Part shown: positions 56,094-64,000 of the stretch, piece by piece
How the letters are laid out: every line of letters begins with the position of its first letter
How positions within the stretch are numbered: position 1 is the first letter of the stretch
Assembly (NCBI RefSeq): GCF_900188245.1
Contig: NZ_FZOK01000012.1
Location: 98,247 to 162,246, forward strand
Source of the DNA: Belliella buryatensis
GTDB taxonomy: Bacteria; Bacteroidota; Bacteroidia; Cytophagales; Cyclobacteriaceae
DNA: 64,000 bases
Direction: 5' to 3'
Notes under the pieces: generated by a model
What the model was told of the DNA's origin: nothing
What the model saw: only the letters and a program-made list of their open reading frames with translations
The model's database searches: none
Translations under genes and position numbers: made by a program

Positions 56094-57737
56094 GTGAGCG
56101 AAATTAAAAACACCAAAGCACAAGTAAGACTTCCCATTATAATAGCCCTTGCTATTTCAGCTGGTATTTGGGTAGGAGCTACTTTTGCAGAACCTAAAAG
56201 TGACAGAAATGACCTCAAAGCTGCTATCTACAAGCTGCAGGAGATCATTACATACATCAATCGAGACTATGTAGACAGTGTCAACACCAATGAATTAGTA
56301 GAGTTTGGCATTGAAAAAATGCTTGAAAAGCTTGATCCACACTCCAGTTATATTCCTGCAAAAGACGCAGCACTGGCAAGATCTCAGCTGGATGGTAATT
56401 TTGATGGGATTGGAGTAGAATTCGGCATCATCAGAGATACTATTTATGTAGTAGCTCCACTGACAGGAGGCCCCTCGGAAAAACTCGGCATTCAATCAGG
56501 AGATCAAATCATCAGTGTAAATGGTAAAACAGTCGCAGGAACTGGAATTACCAACAGAGATGTCTTTGACTTGCTGAGAGGGCCAAGTGGAAGCACAGTA
56601 AATGTAGAAGTCAAGAGAAAGTCTCAGAAAGATTTACTTTCTTTTGACATCGTGAGAGATAAAATTCCTCAATACTCTGTAAACGCTTCATACATGATCA
56701 ATGATGAAATTGGCTATATCAAAGTAACTAGATTCGCAGCGACCACTTATGAAGAATTTAAGAAATCAGTAGCTGAGTTACGAGAACAAGGGATGAAAAA
56801 GCTTGTCCTAGACTTACAAAGTAACCCTGGCGGTTACATGGGTGCTGCGATCAATATGGCAGATGAGATACTTGGCAGCAATGCAGTGATTGTCTCTCAA
56901 GAAGGTAAAACAAGCAGATTCAATCAGAAAGCCTATGCAGTAAGACAGGGTATTTTTGAGGATGGCTCTGTAGTAGTACTGATCAATGAAGGAAGCGCAT
57001 CTGCATCAGAAATCGTAGCGGGAGCCATCCAAGACAATGATCGAGGCTTGATCGTGGGTAGAAGGTCATTCGGGAAAGGCTTGGTACAGATGCCGATAGA
57101 CTTATCAGACGGCGCAGAATTGAGATTAACCATAGCTAGATATTATACACCATCAGGCCGATCTATTCAGAAGCCTTATGGGGAAGAAGAGGATTACAGT
57201 TTAGATTGGATCAAAAGATTTGAGCATGGTGAATTTTTCTCCGCTGACAGTGTCAAATTCAATGACAGCTTGAGATACGAGACAGTATCTGGAAGAGCTG
57301 TGTATGGCGGAGGAGGCATTATGCCAGATTTCTTCGTACCGCTCGATACTACCATGTCATCTGCCTATGTCAATAGACTTTTCAATTCTGATTCTGCAAG
57401 GGAATTTGTACTAGATTATCTCGATAAGAATAAGAAGAAATTTGAAGGCATGTCATTTGAGGATTATTATTCCAAGTATCAAGTTTCAGACGCTATGCTT
57501 CAGGAATTGATCAAGGTAGGAGAAAAGAACAAAGTCAAGTTTGACGAAAAAGATTACAAAAAATCAAAAGAATATCTCAAAGTATTGGTAAAGGCTAATA
57601 TGGGTAGAAACTTATTTGATGATAATGCCTACTACAAAGTCATCAATGATATCAATGAAATCTATCTACAAGCCATCAAATTATTTGATGAAGCCGAAAA
57701 GTTGGCTTTTGCTGGAAAAGTGAGTGAACAAGAATAG
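56094..57737 (+). CDS. S41 carboxyl-terminal processing protease (CtpA type)
   Basis: A 547-residue secreted or membrane-anchored protease starting at a GTG codon (56094). An N-terminal span (LPIIIALAISAGIWVGATFA) precedes a PDZ domain (about 90-170, IIRDTIYVVAPLTGGPSEKLG) and the protease core. The catalytic Ser lies in GSASASEIVAGAIQDNDRG and the Lys in SFGKGLVQMPIDLSDGAEL. It degrades or trims periplasmic proteins. Alone in its unit, closed by the terminator at 57753. C-terminal 150 residues are a helical extension common in Bacteroidota. Confidence 0.93.
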   Translation: MSEIKNTKAQVRLPIIIALAISAGIWVGATFAEPKSDRNDLKAAIYKLQEIITYINRDYVDSVNTNELVEFGIEKMLEKLDPHSSYIPAKDAALARSQLDGNFDGIGVEFGIIRDTIYVVAPLTGGPSEKLGIQSGDQIISVNGKTVAGTGITNRDVFDLLRGPSGSTVNVEVKRKSQKDLLSFDIVRDKIPQYSVNASYMINDEIGYIKVTRFAATTYEEFKKSVAELREQGMKKLVLDLQSNPGGYMGAAINMADEILGSNAVIVSQEGKTSRFNQKAYAVRQGIFEDGSVVVLINEGSASASEIVAGAIQDNDRGLIVGRRSFGKGLVQMPIDLSDGAELRLTIARYYTPSGRSIQKPYGEEEDYSLDWIKRFEHGEFFSADSVKFNDSLRYETVSGRAVYGGGGIMPDFFVPLDTTMSSAYVNRLFNSDSAREFVLDYLDKNKKKFEGMSFEDYYSKYQVSDAMLQELIKVGEKNKVKFDEKDYKKSKEYLKVLVKANMGRNLFDDNAYYKVINDINEIYLQAIKLFDEAEKLAFAGKVSEQE

Positions 57738-57745
57738 GTCAATCA

Positions 57746-57781
57746 AAAAAAAGGGAGTCGGAAATCGACTCCCCTTTTTTT
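57746..57781 (+). terminator. Strong terminator after the S41 protease gene
   Basis: Stem GGGAGTCG/CGACTCCC (57753-57760, 57766-57773) with a T run after and A run before. Confidence 0.9.
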
Positions 57782-57837
57782 GATTTATATCCTTAAATTA
57801 GCATTGAAATAAGAAATAAGCCTAGTTCAAACCCAAA

Positions 57838-58284
57838 ATGAAAAAAATTGCGTCAACCCTATTTCTATTAACCCTCCTATTGCTAATGAGTGAATCTATA
57901 AAAGCACAAGCTAAAATCACACATATCGCTGTATATGTAAAGGAGCTAAAAAGAAGCTCAGAATTTTACCGAGATGTTCTAAATTTCAAGGAAATAAACG
58001 AGCCATTCAAAGATGGGCTGCATGCCTGGTTTGATATCGGCAATCAAGTACAGTTACATCTAATTGAAGCCGAGTGGGAGCCAGTGACCATCAATAAAAT
58101 TAATCATCTTTGCTACAGCGTTCCAAACATGGATGATTTCATTACAAACCTTCGACAACATCAGGTAGAATTTGAAGATTGGCCTGGGGAGAAAAATAAA
58201 ATCACCACTAGGCCAGATGGTATCAAGCAGATATATCTCAGAGACCCAGATGGGTATTGGATAGAGTTCAATGACGAATATTAA
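57838..58284 (+). CDS. Secreted VOC (glyoxalase/bleomycin-resistance) family protein
   Basis: A 148-residue protein with a signal peptide (ending ESIKAQA, about 24). One VOC domain: ITHIAVYVKELKRSSEFYRDVLNF, HAWFDIGNQVQLHLIE, INHLCYSVPNMDDFI and IYLRDPDGYWIEFND. Candidate metal ligands are the His in THIA, Glu in LIEAEW, His in NHLCYS and Glu in WIEFND. Export is unusual for glyoxalase I itself; the substrate is unknown. Confidence 0.88.
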   Translation: MKKIASTLFLLTLLLLMSESIKAQAKITHIAVYVKELKRSSEFYRDVLNFKEINEPFKDGLHAWFDIGNQVQLHLIEAEWEPVTINKINHLCYSVPNMDDFITNLRQHQVEFEDWPGEKNKITTRPDGIKQIYLRDPDGYWIEFNDEY

Positions 58285-58309
58285 AAAAGGAGGCAATTGC
58301 CTCCTTTTT
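58283..58309. terminator. Two-way terminator between convergent genes
   Basis: Palindrome GGAGGCAATTGCCTCC (58289-58304) flanked by A and T runs, serving both the VOC gene and the convergent M1 peptidase gene. Confidence 0.85.
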
Positions 58310-58316
58310 CAATTGA

Positions 58317-60275
58317 TTAATCTTGGTACAAGGTAGACGGCCAAGCGTCATTTCCCGAGTTGACATCTGTGATGATTTTATCAGGGTCTATTTCTACCTT
58401 GACTACTTTCTTATCTACTTTCATCAGATGCTGCCATGTATTCCCTTTGAACCAGATCTCAACCGGAAGTTCACGTCTTTCATTAGTCCCATCTTCATAA
58501 GTGATTTCGAAATTCACTGGCATTGGCATATCCCCTTTATTGGAGAATACTACGACATAATTTGCTCCATATGGATAAACCCCTTCTATAGCAAGGTCAA
58601 TATTAGCATTGCTGTAGAACCAACCTTTCCAAAACCAATCTAAATTTTCGCCTGCTACATTTTCCATGTGATTAAAAAAGTCAGTAGGCTGAGGGTGCTT
58701 GTAAGCCCATGTTTTAATGTAAGATTTGAAAGCTCTATCAAATCTATCATGACCTAGCACATATTCTCTCAACATCATCAATCCTAAGGCTGGTTTCATA
58801 TACGCCACCATACCGAGGTTATTAGACTGTGTGCGGTCTGGGTGTGTCGCGATTGGCTCTCTATTTTCATTTGTCAACCAACCCACATATTTTCTAGTTT
58901 GAATCAGGTCGTTGGTATATTCACCATCATTGAAAGCCAAATAGCTGTAATAGTTGATAAAGGTATTGAATCCTTCATCCATCCAAGCATGTCTCCTCTC
59001 ATTTGTACCTACTATCATTGGGAACCAGTTATGCCCAAATTCATGATCTGTGACTCCCCAAAGAGATTCACCTTTGGATCTGTAACTACAGAAATTCAAC
59101 CCCGGATACTCCATTCCTCCTATATCTGCTGCTACATTCACTGCTACAGGATATGGATACTCGTACCACATTTCAGAGTAATGCTCCACAGATGCTTTTG
59201 AATACTCCGTAGATCTACCCCACGCTTCTTGACCATCGCTTTCTTTAGGGTAGACAGACTGAGCCATTGCTTTTTTACCGCTTGGAAGGTTGATTCTAGC
59301 CGCATCCCAAATAAATGCTTTGGAAGAAGCAAAAGCTATATCCCTAGTGTTATTCATTTTGAAATGCCAAGTGAGCTTTCCTTCTTGCTTAGGTCTAGTC
59401 TTAGCAACATCTCCTACCTCAGCAGGCTCGATAATATAAACTCTGTCGTCACTTTCAGACGCTTTTTTCATTCTATTTTGCAATTCTCTAGGAAGAACCT
59501 GATTTGGGTTTTGCAATTCTCCAGAAGCTACCACGATATGGTCAAATGGAACAGTCACTTTATAATCAAAGTCTCCATAACCCAAATAAAACTCACCTGC
59601 TCCCAAATATGGATCTGTATTCCAACCCGTCACATCATCAAACACTGCTACCCTAGGATACCACTGAGCAAGTGCATAGATGGTTCCATCCTTCACATCC
59701 AATCTACCCATTCTATCCATCCCTTTGACAGGGATTTTATACTCAAAATCCATGGATACTGTAGCTACTCCCCCATTCGCTGGCAATGGCTCTGCAAAAA
59801 CCACTTGCATGCGCGTGTCATTGATCAAATAATCATTGCTCGTCGGTCTGTTTTTTCCTGTTAACTGAGCTTTTACGTTTGAGACTTTGTATCCACCATC
59901 TGTATCTCCACTATATCTATTCCCTTGTACTGGAGTGGTCAAAGTACCTCTTGAATCTTCAGTAAATCTATTTTGCTCTAGGTACAGCCATATAAAATCC
60001 AAAGATTCTGGGCTATTGTTAGTGTAGGTAAGTGTTAGACTTCCTTTGATTAAGTGATTCTCTTCATCAAGTTCTACATTGATACTGTAGTCAGATTTGT
60101 TTTGCCAATAGCTCGGTCCAGGCTTTCCTGAAGCTGTTCTATAAGCAGAGCCTTGACGATAGCCAAATTCAGTAAAAGCCCCGTCCTTGTTATCCTTCAC
60201 TACTTGCGCATCTGATGTCCAGATACTACCAAAAGTTAAAAAGGCATATAATAGCCCCCTAATACTTATTTTCAT
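58317..60275 (-). CDS. M1 family metallopeptidase
   Basis: A 652-residue secreted gluzincin aminopeptidase from the ATG at 60275 (MKISIRGLLYAFLTFG; signal ends TSDAQ). The zinc site is His411, His415 in TDHEFGHNWFP with the Glu ligand in MDEGFNTFINYY. The M1 exopeptidase motif appears as GGMEYPGLNF, one change from GxMEN (Tyr for Asn), so the substrate pocket differs from aminopeptidase N. A C-terminal beta domain follows. An upstream in-frame ATG at 60320 would ruin the signal peptide. Confidence 0.92.
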   Translation of the reverse strand: MKISIRGLLYAFLTFGSIWTSDAQVVKDNKDGAFTEFGYRQGSAYRTASGKPGPSYWQNKSDYSINVELDEENHLIKGSLTLTYTNNSPESLDFIWLYLEQNRFTEDSRGTLTTPVQGNRYSGDTDGGYKVSNVKAQLTGKNRPTSNDYLINDTRMQVVFAEPLPANGGVATVSMDFEYKIPVKGMDRMGRLDVKDGTIYALAQWYPRVAVFDDVTGWNTDPYLGAGEFYLGYGDFDYKVTVPFDHIVVASGELQNPNQVLPRELQNRMKKASESDDRVYIIEPAEVGDVAKTRPKQEGKLTWHFKMNNTRDIAFASSKAFIWDAARINLPSGKKAMAQSVYPKESDGQEAWGRSTEYSKASVEHYSEMWYEYPYPVAVNVAADIGGMEYPGLNFCSYRSKGESLWGVTDHEFGHNWFPMIVGTNERRHAWMDEGFNTFINYYSYLAFNDGEYTNDLIQTRKYVGWLTNENREPIATHPDRTQSNNLGMVAYMKPALGLMMLREYVLGHDRFDRAFKSYIKTWAYKHPQPTDFFNHMENVAGENLDWFWKGWFYSNANIDLAIEGVYPYGANYVVVFSNKGDMPMPVNFEITYEDGTNERRELPVEIWFKGNTWQHLMKVDKKVVKVEIDPDKIITDVNSGNDAWPSTLYQD

Positions 60276-60533
60276 ATTTTGTGGATTATATTGATTTATT
60301 TGGCTAAAATAATGAATCAAAACCTAAGAAAAAACTAACCAAATATTCTGTTGGTTTTCGTTTGTTAAAGTGACAAATCCCTTAGATTATTTGCATCACT
60401 GAGATTTTAGAATCTATTTTGCTCCTTATTTTAAACCAACCGTACGAAACATAAAGTGTCCATCAAGTCAATAAAGAAGTGGACTTGCAAATTCACATAC
60501 TTCTAAGACGATTGAGGGACCAAAATCAAACAC

Positions 60534-62390
60534 ATGAAAAAAAGATTACTACTACCCGTTTTATTACTTGGTTCCTTACAAGTGATTGCAAATCAAGACA
60601 GCGTGACCGTTGATCTCGGCGAAGTGATTATCAAAGAGAATAGAATTGAGATTCCTTTCAACAAAGTTTCAAGGAATATCTCAATCATCAGTAGAAAAGA
60701 TATAGAAACTACCCCTGCCCGAAGTCTTCAAGAAGTACTTTCATTTACTCCAGGTGTAGATGTCAGGCAGCGTGGTGTGACAGGTGTTCAAGGTGACATT
60801 GGCATCAGAGGTGGTGGTTTTGAGCAGACCCTTATGTTGATCAATGGTATCAAGCTAACTGATCCGCAGACAGGACATCACATCATGAATATCCCTGTAC
60901 CGCTGCAGGCTATCCAAAGGGTCGAAGTCATGAAAGGCCCAGGCTCAAGGATTTTTGGGCAAAATGCTTATGCTGGCGCTGTGAATATCGTCACCATGCT
61001 GCCAGAAGAGAGGAGTCTAAATCTTCAATCTTATGCTGGAGATTTTGGTATGAAAGGCATCAGCATGGTCTCTTCACTACCAGTAGATTTACCTTTTGGT
61101 AAATACAAGCAAACGCTATCCATCTCTCATGACGCCTCAAATGGTCATTGGTACAATTCTGACTATAAAGTCACCAATGTATTTTATGAAGCGGGAATGG
61201 ATCTCAATGAGAAAAATGAAATCAGAGCGATGGCTGGGTACACTGATAGAACCTTTGGTGCTAATGGCTTTTATACCGATAGGTTTCCTGATCAATGGGA
61301 AAGCATTCAGACATTCCTTACATCCATAAGTCATACTTATGATCACAATGACATTTATGTACAAACAAGGGCTTATTGGAGACAAAATACTGACGAGTTC
61401 AGGTTGAGAAGAAATGAACCTGAATTTTTCACCAACAACCACGTCTCAGATGTCCTAGCCTTGGAGGTAAATGGAAGATATCAGAGCAAATTCGGAACGA
61501 GTGGTTTTGGAGTAGAAGGAAGAAGTGAAAAGATCAGCAGCACTAATCTAGGGGATAGAGAGAGGGCTTTTCTTGGCGTTTTCGCCGAGCATAGGATTGA
61601 GTTTTGGTCTGATTTTGACTTCAGAGCAGGGGTATATTCCAACTACTATGATGAATACGACTGGAGACATTTCCCAGGTGCGGAATTAGGATACCAACTT
61701 ACCGATCGTTCTAGGTTTTATACTAATTATGGAGCAAGCTACAGAATCCCTTCATTCAATGACCTCTATTACGAAGATCCGAGCAATGTGTCCAACCCCA
61801 ACCTACTTCCTGAAGAAGCGCAAAGCTTTGAAATAGGCTACAAATACTTCAACAAAGGTGTGCGATTTGAATTGGTGTACTTCAACAGATACACCAAAAA
61901 CCTGATAGACTGGAGCAGGGCTCCAAGCGATGTTAGCCCCAATCCAAACAGATGGACACCAAGTAATATCTCTGAAGTCACTTTCCAAGGGATAGAGACA
62001 GGTATTCAATACACCCTAAATCTTGGAGGCAAAAACTTTAAAATCAGAGAAGCATCATTTAGCTACAATTTTATTGATGCCAATTTGCAGCAAATCCTAG
62101 GTGTAGAATCAAGAAATACTTTAACGGCGCTGAGACATCAAGTGATCGGTGGGTTACAAGCTGAATTTTTCACAAACTTCGAAACAAACATCAAAGCTAG
62201 ATACATAGAAAGAATGGCCTTGGATCCATATTTCTTATTGGATATCAGACTTGATTATAACAGACTCAAAACATTTGGCCTATTTGCAGAAGCTTCTAAT
62301 GTCACCAATGCAAATTACATAGAAGCTGGATTTGTCCAAATGCCTGGCAGGTGGTTCAGGGCTGGAATCAACCTCAACCTTTTCAAATAA
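60534..62390 (+). CDS. TonB-dependent outer-membrane receptor (BtuB-like size)
   Basis: A 618-residue receptor with signal peptide (about 1-19) and a plug domain (VSRNISIISRKDIETTPARSLQEVLSFTPGVDVRQRG, then GDIGIRGGGFEQTLMLINGIKLTDPQTGHH, VMKGPGSRIFGQNAYAGAVNI). The barrel ends RWFRAGINLNLF with terminal Phe-Lys. It lacks the carboxypeptidase-like N-domain and the SusC pattern, so cobalamin, heme or siderophore transport is more likely than glycans. The substrate is not determined by context; a strong terminator follows. Confidence 0.92.
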   Translation: MKKRLLLPVLLLGSLQVIANQDSVTVDLGEVIIKENRIEIPFNKVSRNISIISRKDIETTPARSLQEVLSFTPGVDVRQRGVTGVQGDIGIRGGGFEQTLMLINGIKLTDPQTGHHIMNIPVPLQAIQRVEVMKGPGSRIFGQNAYAGAVNIVTMLPEERSLNLQSYAGDFGMKGISMVSSLPVDLPFGKYKQTLSISHDASNGHWYNSDYKVTNVFYEAGMDLNEKNEIRAMAGYTDRTFGANGFYTDRFPDQWESIQTFLTSISHTYDHNDIYVQTRAYWRQNTDEFRLRRNEPEFFTNNHVSDVLALEVNGRYQSKFGTSGFGVEGRSEKISSTNLGDRERAFLGVFAEHRIEFWSDFDFRAGVYSNYYDEYDWRHFPGAELGYQLTDRSRFYTNYGASYRIPSFNDLYYEDPSNVSNPNLLPEEAQSFEIGYKYFNKGVRFELVYFNRYTKNLIDWSRAPSDVSPNPNRWTPSNISEVTFQGIETGIQYTLNLGGKNFKIREASFSYNFIDANLQQILGVESRNTLTALRHQVIGGLQAEFFTNFETNIKARYIERMALDPYFLLDIRLDYNRLKTFGLFAEASNVTNANYIEAGFVQMPGRWFRAGINLNLFK

Positions 62391-62432
62391 TTAATCAAGG
62401 CCCGAGCATAAGAATTCTCGGGCCTTGATCAT
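62390..62432 (+). terminator. Strong hairpin after the TonB receptor gene
   Basis: 13-bp perfect stem (62394-62406 with 62417-62429) between convergent genes; it can serve the gene at 62449 as well. Confidence 0.85.
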
Positions 62433-62448
62433 TATCAGCCTAATCCTC

Positions 62449-63543
62449 TCAAAAAGAATACCCCAAAGTCCACTCCATATAATCGGCTCTTCCACCATGT
62501 GCTCTCAAAGTAGCTGCCGCCAACCAATTTTTCGTTAGGTGATATTTTAAGCCGTATCGTTGATAGAATAAGTTATGATCAGCTCTTGGTCGCTTCAGGT
62601 AAGTAGCAAACTGTGTCAAAAAGCTAAGCTTATTCATGTGAAACTCATGACCAAACGCAATGCCTGTTCTCCACCTTACAAAATCTCTTTCTTCGCCAGA
62701 AGATTCATTTACGGCCATATTTTCTCTCACATATCCTCTGTTATAGTCCAAATCTAATCCTGCAGTCCAAGAGCCAATTGTAGAATATCTTAAAGCTGTC
62801 GTATAGTTAGCGCCATAAGCAGGAAATACCGCAAAATCTAGTGCCCTGATACTTTTTACTCCCGAGCGCAACATGAAAGTATGTGTAAACCTTCCTAATT
62901 CATATGGAAGATTCTTATGATTGAATTTCTTATAGATCTCTGCACTTTCCTCTGAAAGCTGATAGCTTAACCCTAGACCCAAAAAAAGTATATTCAAACC
63001 TGAATTAGGAAGCTTGCGCGCAGCATTGCTGATATGGGTAATTCCTGTTTGAAAGTTAAGATCAAATTTATCACTGAGATCAAAAGTATAGATTAACTGA
63101 GCTTCTCCCAGATAATTGACATTTGATCCAATAGCCTTTTGGAGTTGATTATTGACTGGATCAAACGGATTGGTAACATATGCTAAACCCAGTGAAATTC
63201 TAGTAGAAAGCTCATTACTCCCCCATCTACCAAGAGTTGGTTGCAAAAACCCACTGATAGAATAGGAACGCCCTGTATCGCGATTATCATGATTGATATA
63301 AGTGAGGCTCATACCCGCAAGAGGATGCTTCAAATGATCGTGATATTCCTTTCCCTTGAGCCGAGATGCATAATCAAGTTTAAAAAGAAATGGATACCCT
63401 TGCACCTCTCTTACATCAGAATTGTGAGCGACAGTATAGCCTTGAGAAGCTTGAAATTGGAGGTAGCTTTGGGAAAACAACCTCCCACTCAAAAACCATA
63501 AAACCAATATTACAATCAAGCAAAATTGCCACTTATACATCAT
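62449..63543 (-). CDS. Acyloxyacyl hydrolase (PagL-like lipid A 3-O-deacylase)
   Basis: A 364-residue outer-membrane protein with a signal peptide (about 1-25, ending RLFSQ). The PagL-family active-site region is FQTGITHISNAARKLPNSGLNI, with the His-Ser pair in HISNAA, like PagL His-x-Ser. Barrel strands (FLGLGLSYQL, LTYINHDNRD, ATLRAHGGRADYMEWTLGYSF) and terminal Phe follow. It would remove the 3-O acyl chain from lipid A in the outer membrane. About twice the length of classical PagL, as in other Bacteroidota members. Confidence 0.82.
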   Translation of the reverse strand: MMYKWQFCLIVILVLWFLSGRLFSQSYLQFQASQGYTVAHNSDVREVQGYPFLFKLDYASRLKGKEYHDHLKHPLAGMSLTYINHDNRDTGRSYSISGFLQPTLGRWGSNELSTRISLGLAYVTNPFDPVNNQLQKAIGSNVNYLGEAQLIYTFDLSDKFDLNFQTGITHISNAARKLPNSGLNILFLGLGLSYQLSEESAEIYKKFNHKNLPYELGRFTHTFMLRSGVKSIRALDFAVFPAYGANYTTALRYSTIGSWTAGLDLDYNRGYVRENMAVNESSGEERDFVRWRTGIAFGHEFHMNKLSFLTQFATYLKRPRADHNLFYQRYGLKYHLTKNWLAAATLRAHGGRADYMEWTLGYSF

Positions 63544-63678
63544 ACGAACTCTTCTTCCACAAAACTAAGATAATCAAACCTTGCAATTATTACGGAGATT
63601 CACAAAGATTGTTGATGGGGTAATTGAGTAAATCCTTAAAAATCAATTTCCTTAAAAATAGCATGACATAAATGAAAA
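63544..63678. other. Spacer between pagL-like gene and tRNA-like element
   Basis: AT-rich; no gene or consensus promoter visible. Confidence 0.5.
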
Positions 63679-63700
63679 AAAGCCTCTTCTTTGAGGCTTT
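63674..63700 (-). terminator. Terminator behind the tRNA-like element
   Basis: On the minus strand, stem AAGCCTC/GAGGCTT (63680-63699) is followed by seven T. Typical of tRNA genes. Confidence 0.75.
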
Positions 63701-63703
63701 CTG

Positions 63704-63909
<206 letters not shown>

Positions 63910-64000
63910 TCAGTCTTAAAATCTGGGGAGGTTCAAAATTTAGCCATAGATATTAGCTAGTCTAAATAGGAAGAACTCTACATTTGAAACGCCTCTAAAC
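63910..64000. other. Unassigned sequence at the window edge
   Basis: The GIY-YIG similarity stops abruptly at about 63910. Nothing recognisable follows within the 90 bases available; it may be the end of an inserted element. Confidence 0.4.

Noticed and set aside
60275..60320. Longer M1 peptidase start
   Set aside because: The first 15 residues are polar and would bury the signal peptide.

Overview
The window is AT-rich bacterial chromosome from the phylum Bacteroidota. Its gene content fits a cytophagia-type, Algoriphagus/Cyclobacterium-like marine or soil aerobe, although the genus is inference. Four lines of evidence support the phylum. The promoters that can be read follow the Bacteroidota pattern TTTG-N19-TANNTTTG, and no Shine-Dalgarno sites are visible. 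There is an alternative complex III (ActABCDEF) joined to an aa3 oxidase. Tat-signalled and lipoprotein GMC, DUF1080 and TIM-barrel sugar enzymes are present. There is also a SprA-like outer-membrane barrel.

Layout. 1-9.7 kb: a UspA-like protein, a secreted GH43 glycosidase, a 1157-residue outer-membrane barrel and a 1237-residue NtrY-type histidine kinase. 9.7-26.3 kb: one long leftward respiratory operon. It starts at a near-perfect promoter (26303-26333) and runs through actA-F, coxB, coxA, ctaA, ctaB, two coxC genes and coxD, then, past an internal terminator, a SCO protein, a DUF420 (CtaM-like) protein and an 88-residue CxxC protein. It encodes a whole quinol-to-oxygen module with its heme A and copper assembly factors. 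26.5-33.5 kb: tRNA-Cys, a two-subunit molybdenum hydroxylase and three beta-propeller lipoproteins. 33.7-36.5 kb: ribosomal protein S1 and a PlsC acyltransferase, divergently transcribed.

36.6-44.7 kb: a divergent carbohydrate-oxidation cluster. Leftward are a DUF1080 lipoprotein, a cytochrome c lipoprotein and a sugar isomerase/epimerase. Rightward are an MFS transporter, a Tat-exported TIM-barrel protein, a GMC oxidoreductase with its small subunit, and a second exported TIM-barrel protein. It reads as a periplasmic 3-keto-glycoside (oxidise, then cleave) pathway feeding electrons to cytochrome c. This is the most interesting metabolic system in the window.

44.7-46.4 kb: an MCP-like four-helix sensor fragment, then a leftward tRNA array (Lys, Pro, Arg, Lys, a tRNA relic, Arg) whose promoter overlaps the start of a batE-like gene. 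46.4-64 kb: housekeeping and envelope genes, including a Lon-N protein, a zinc protease, gap, a trypsin-like protease with no signal peptide, monomeric icd, an omega-amidase, def, ruvX, a hemerythrin protein, a CtpA protease, a VOC protein, an M1 peptidase, a TonB receptor and a PagL-like deacylase. The right edge (63.7-63.9 kb) carries a tRNA-like element whose 5' part is replaced by the 3' end of a broken GIY-YIG endonuclease gene. It has an apparent 8-nt anticodon loop and abuts what may be the edge of a mobile element. No CRISPR array, rRNA, origin or complete insertion sequence was seen.
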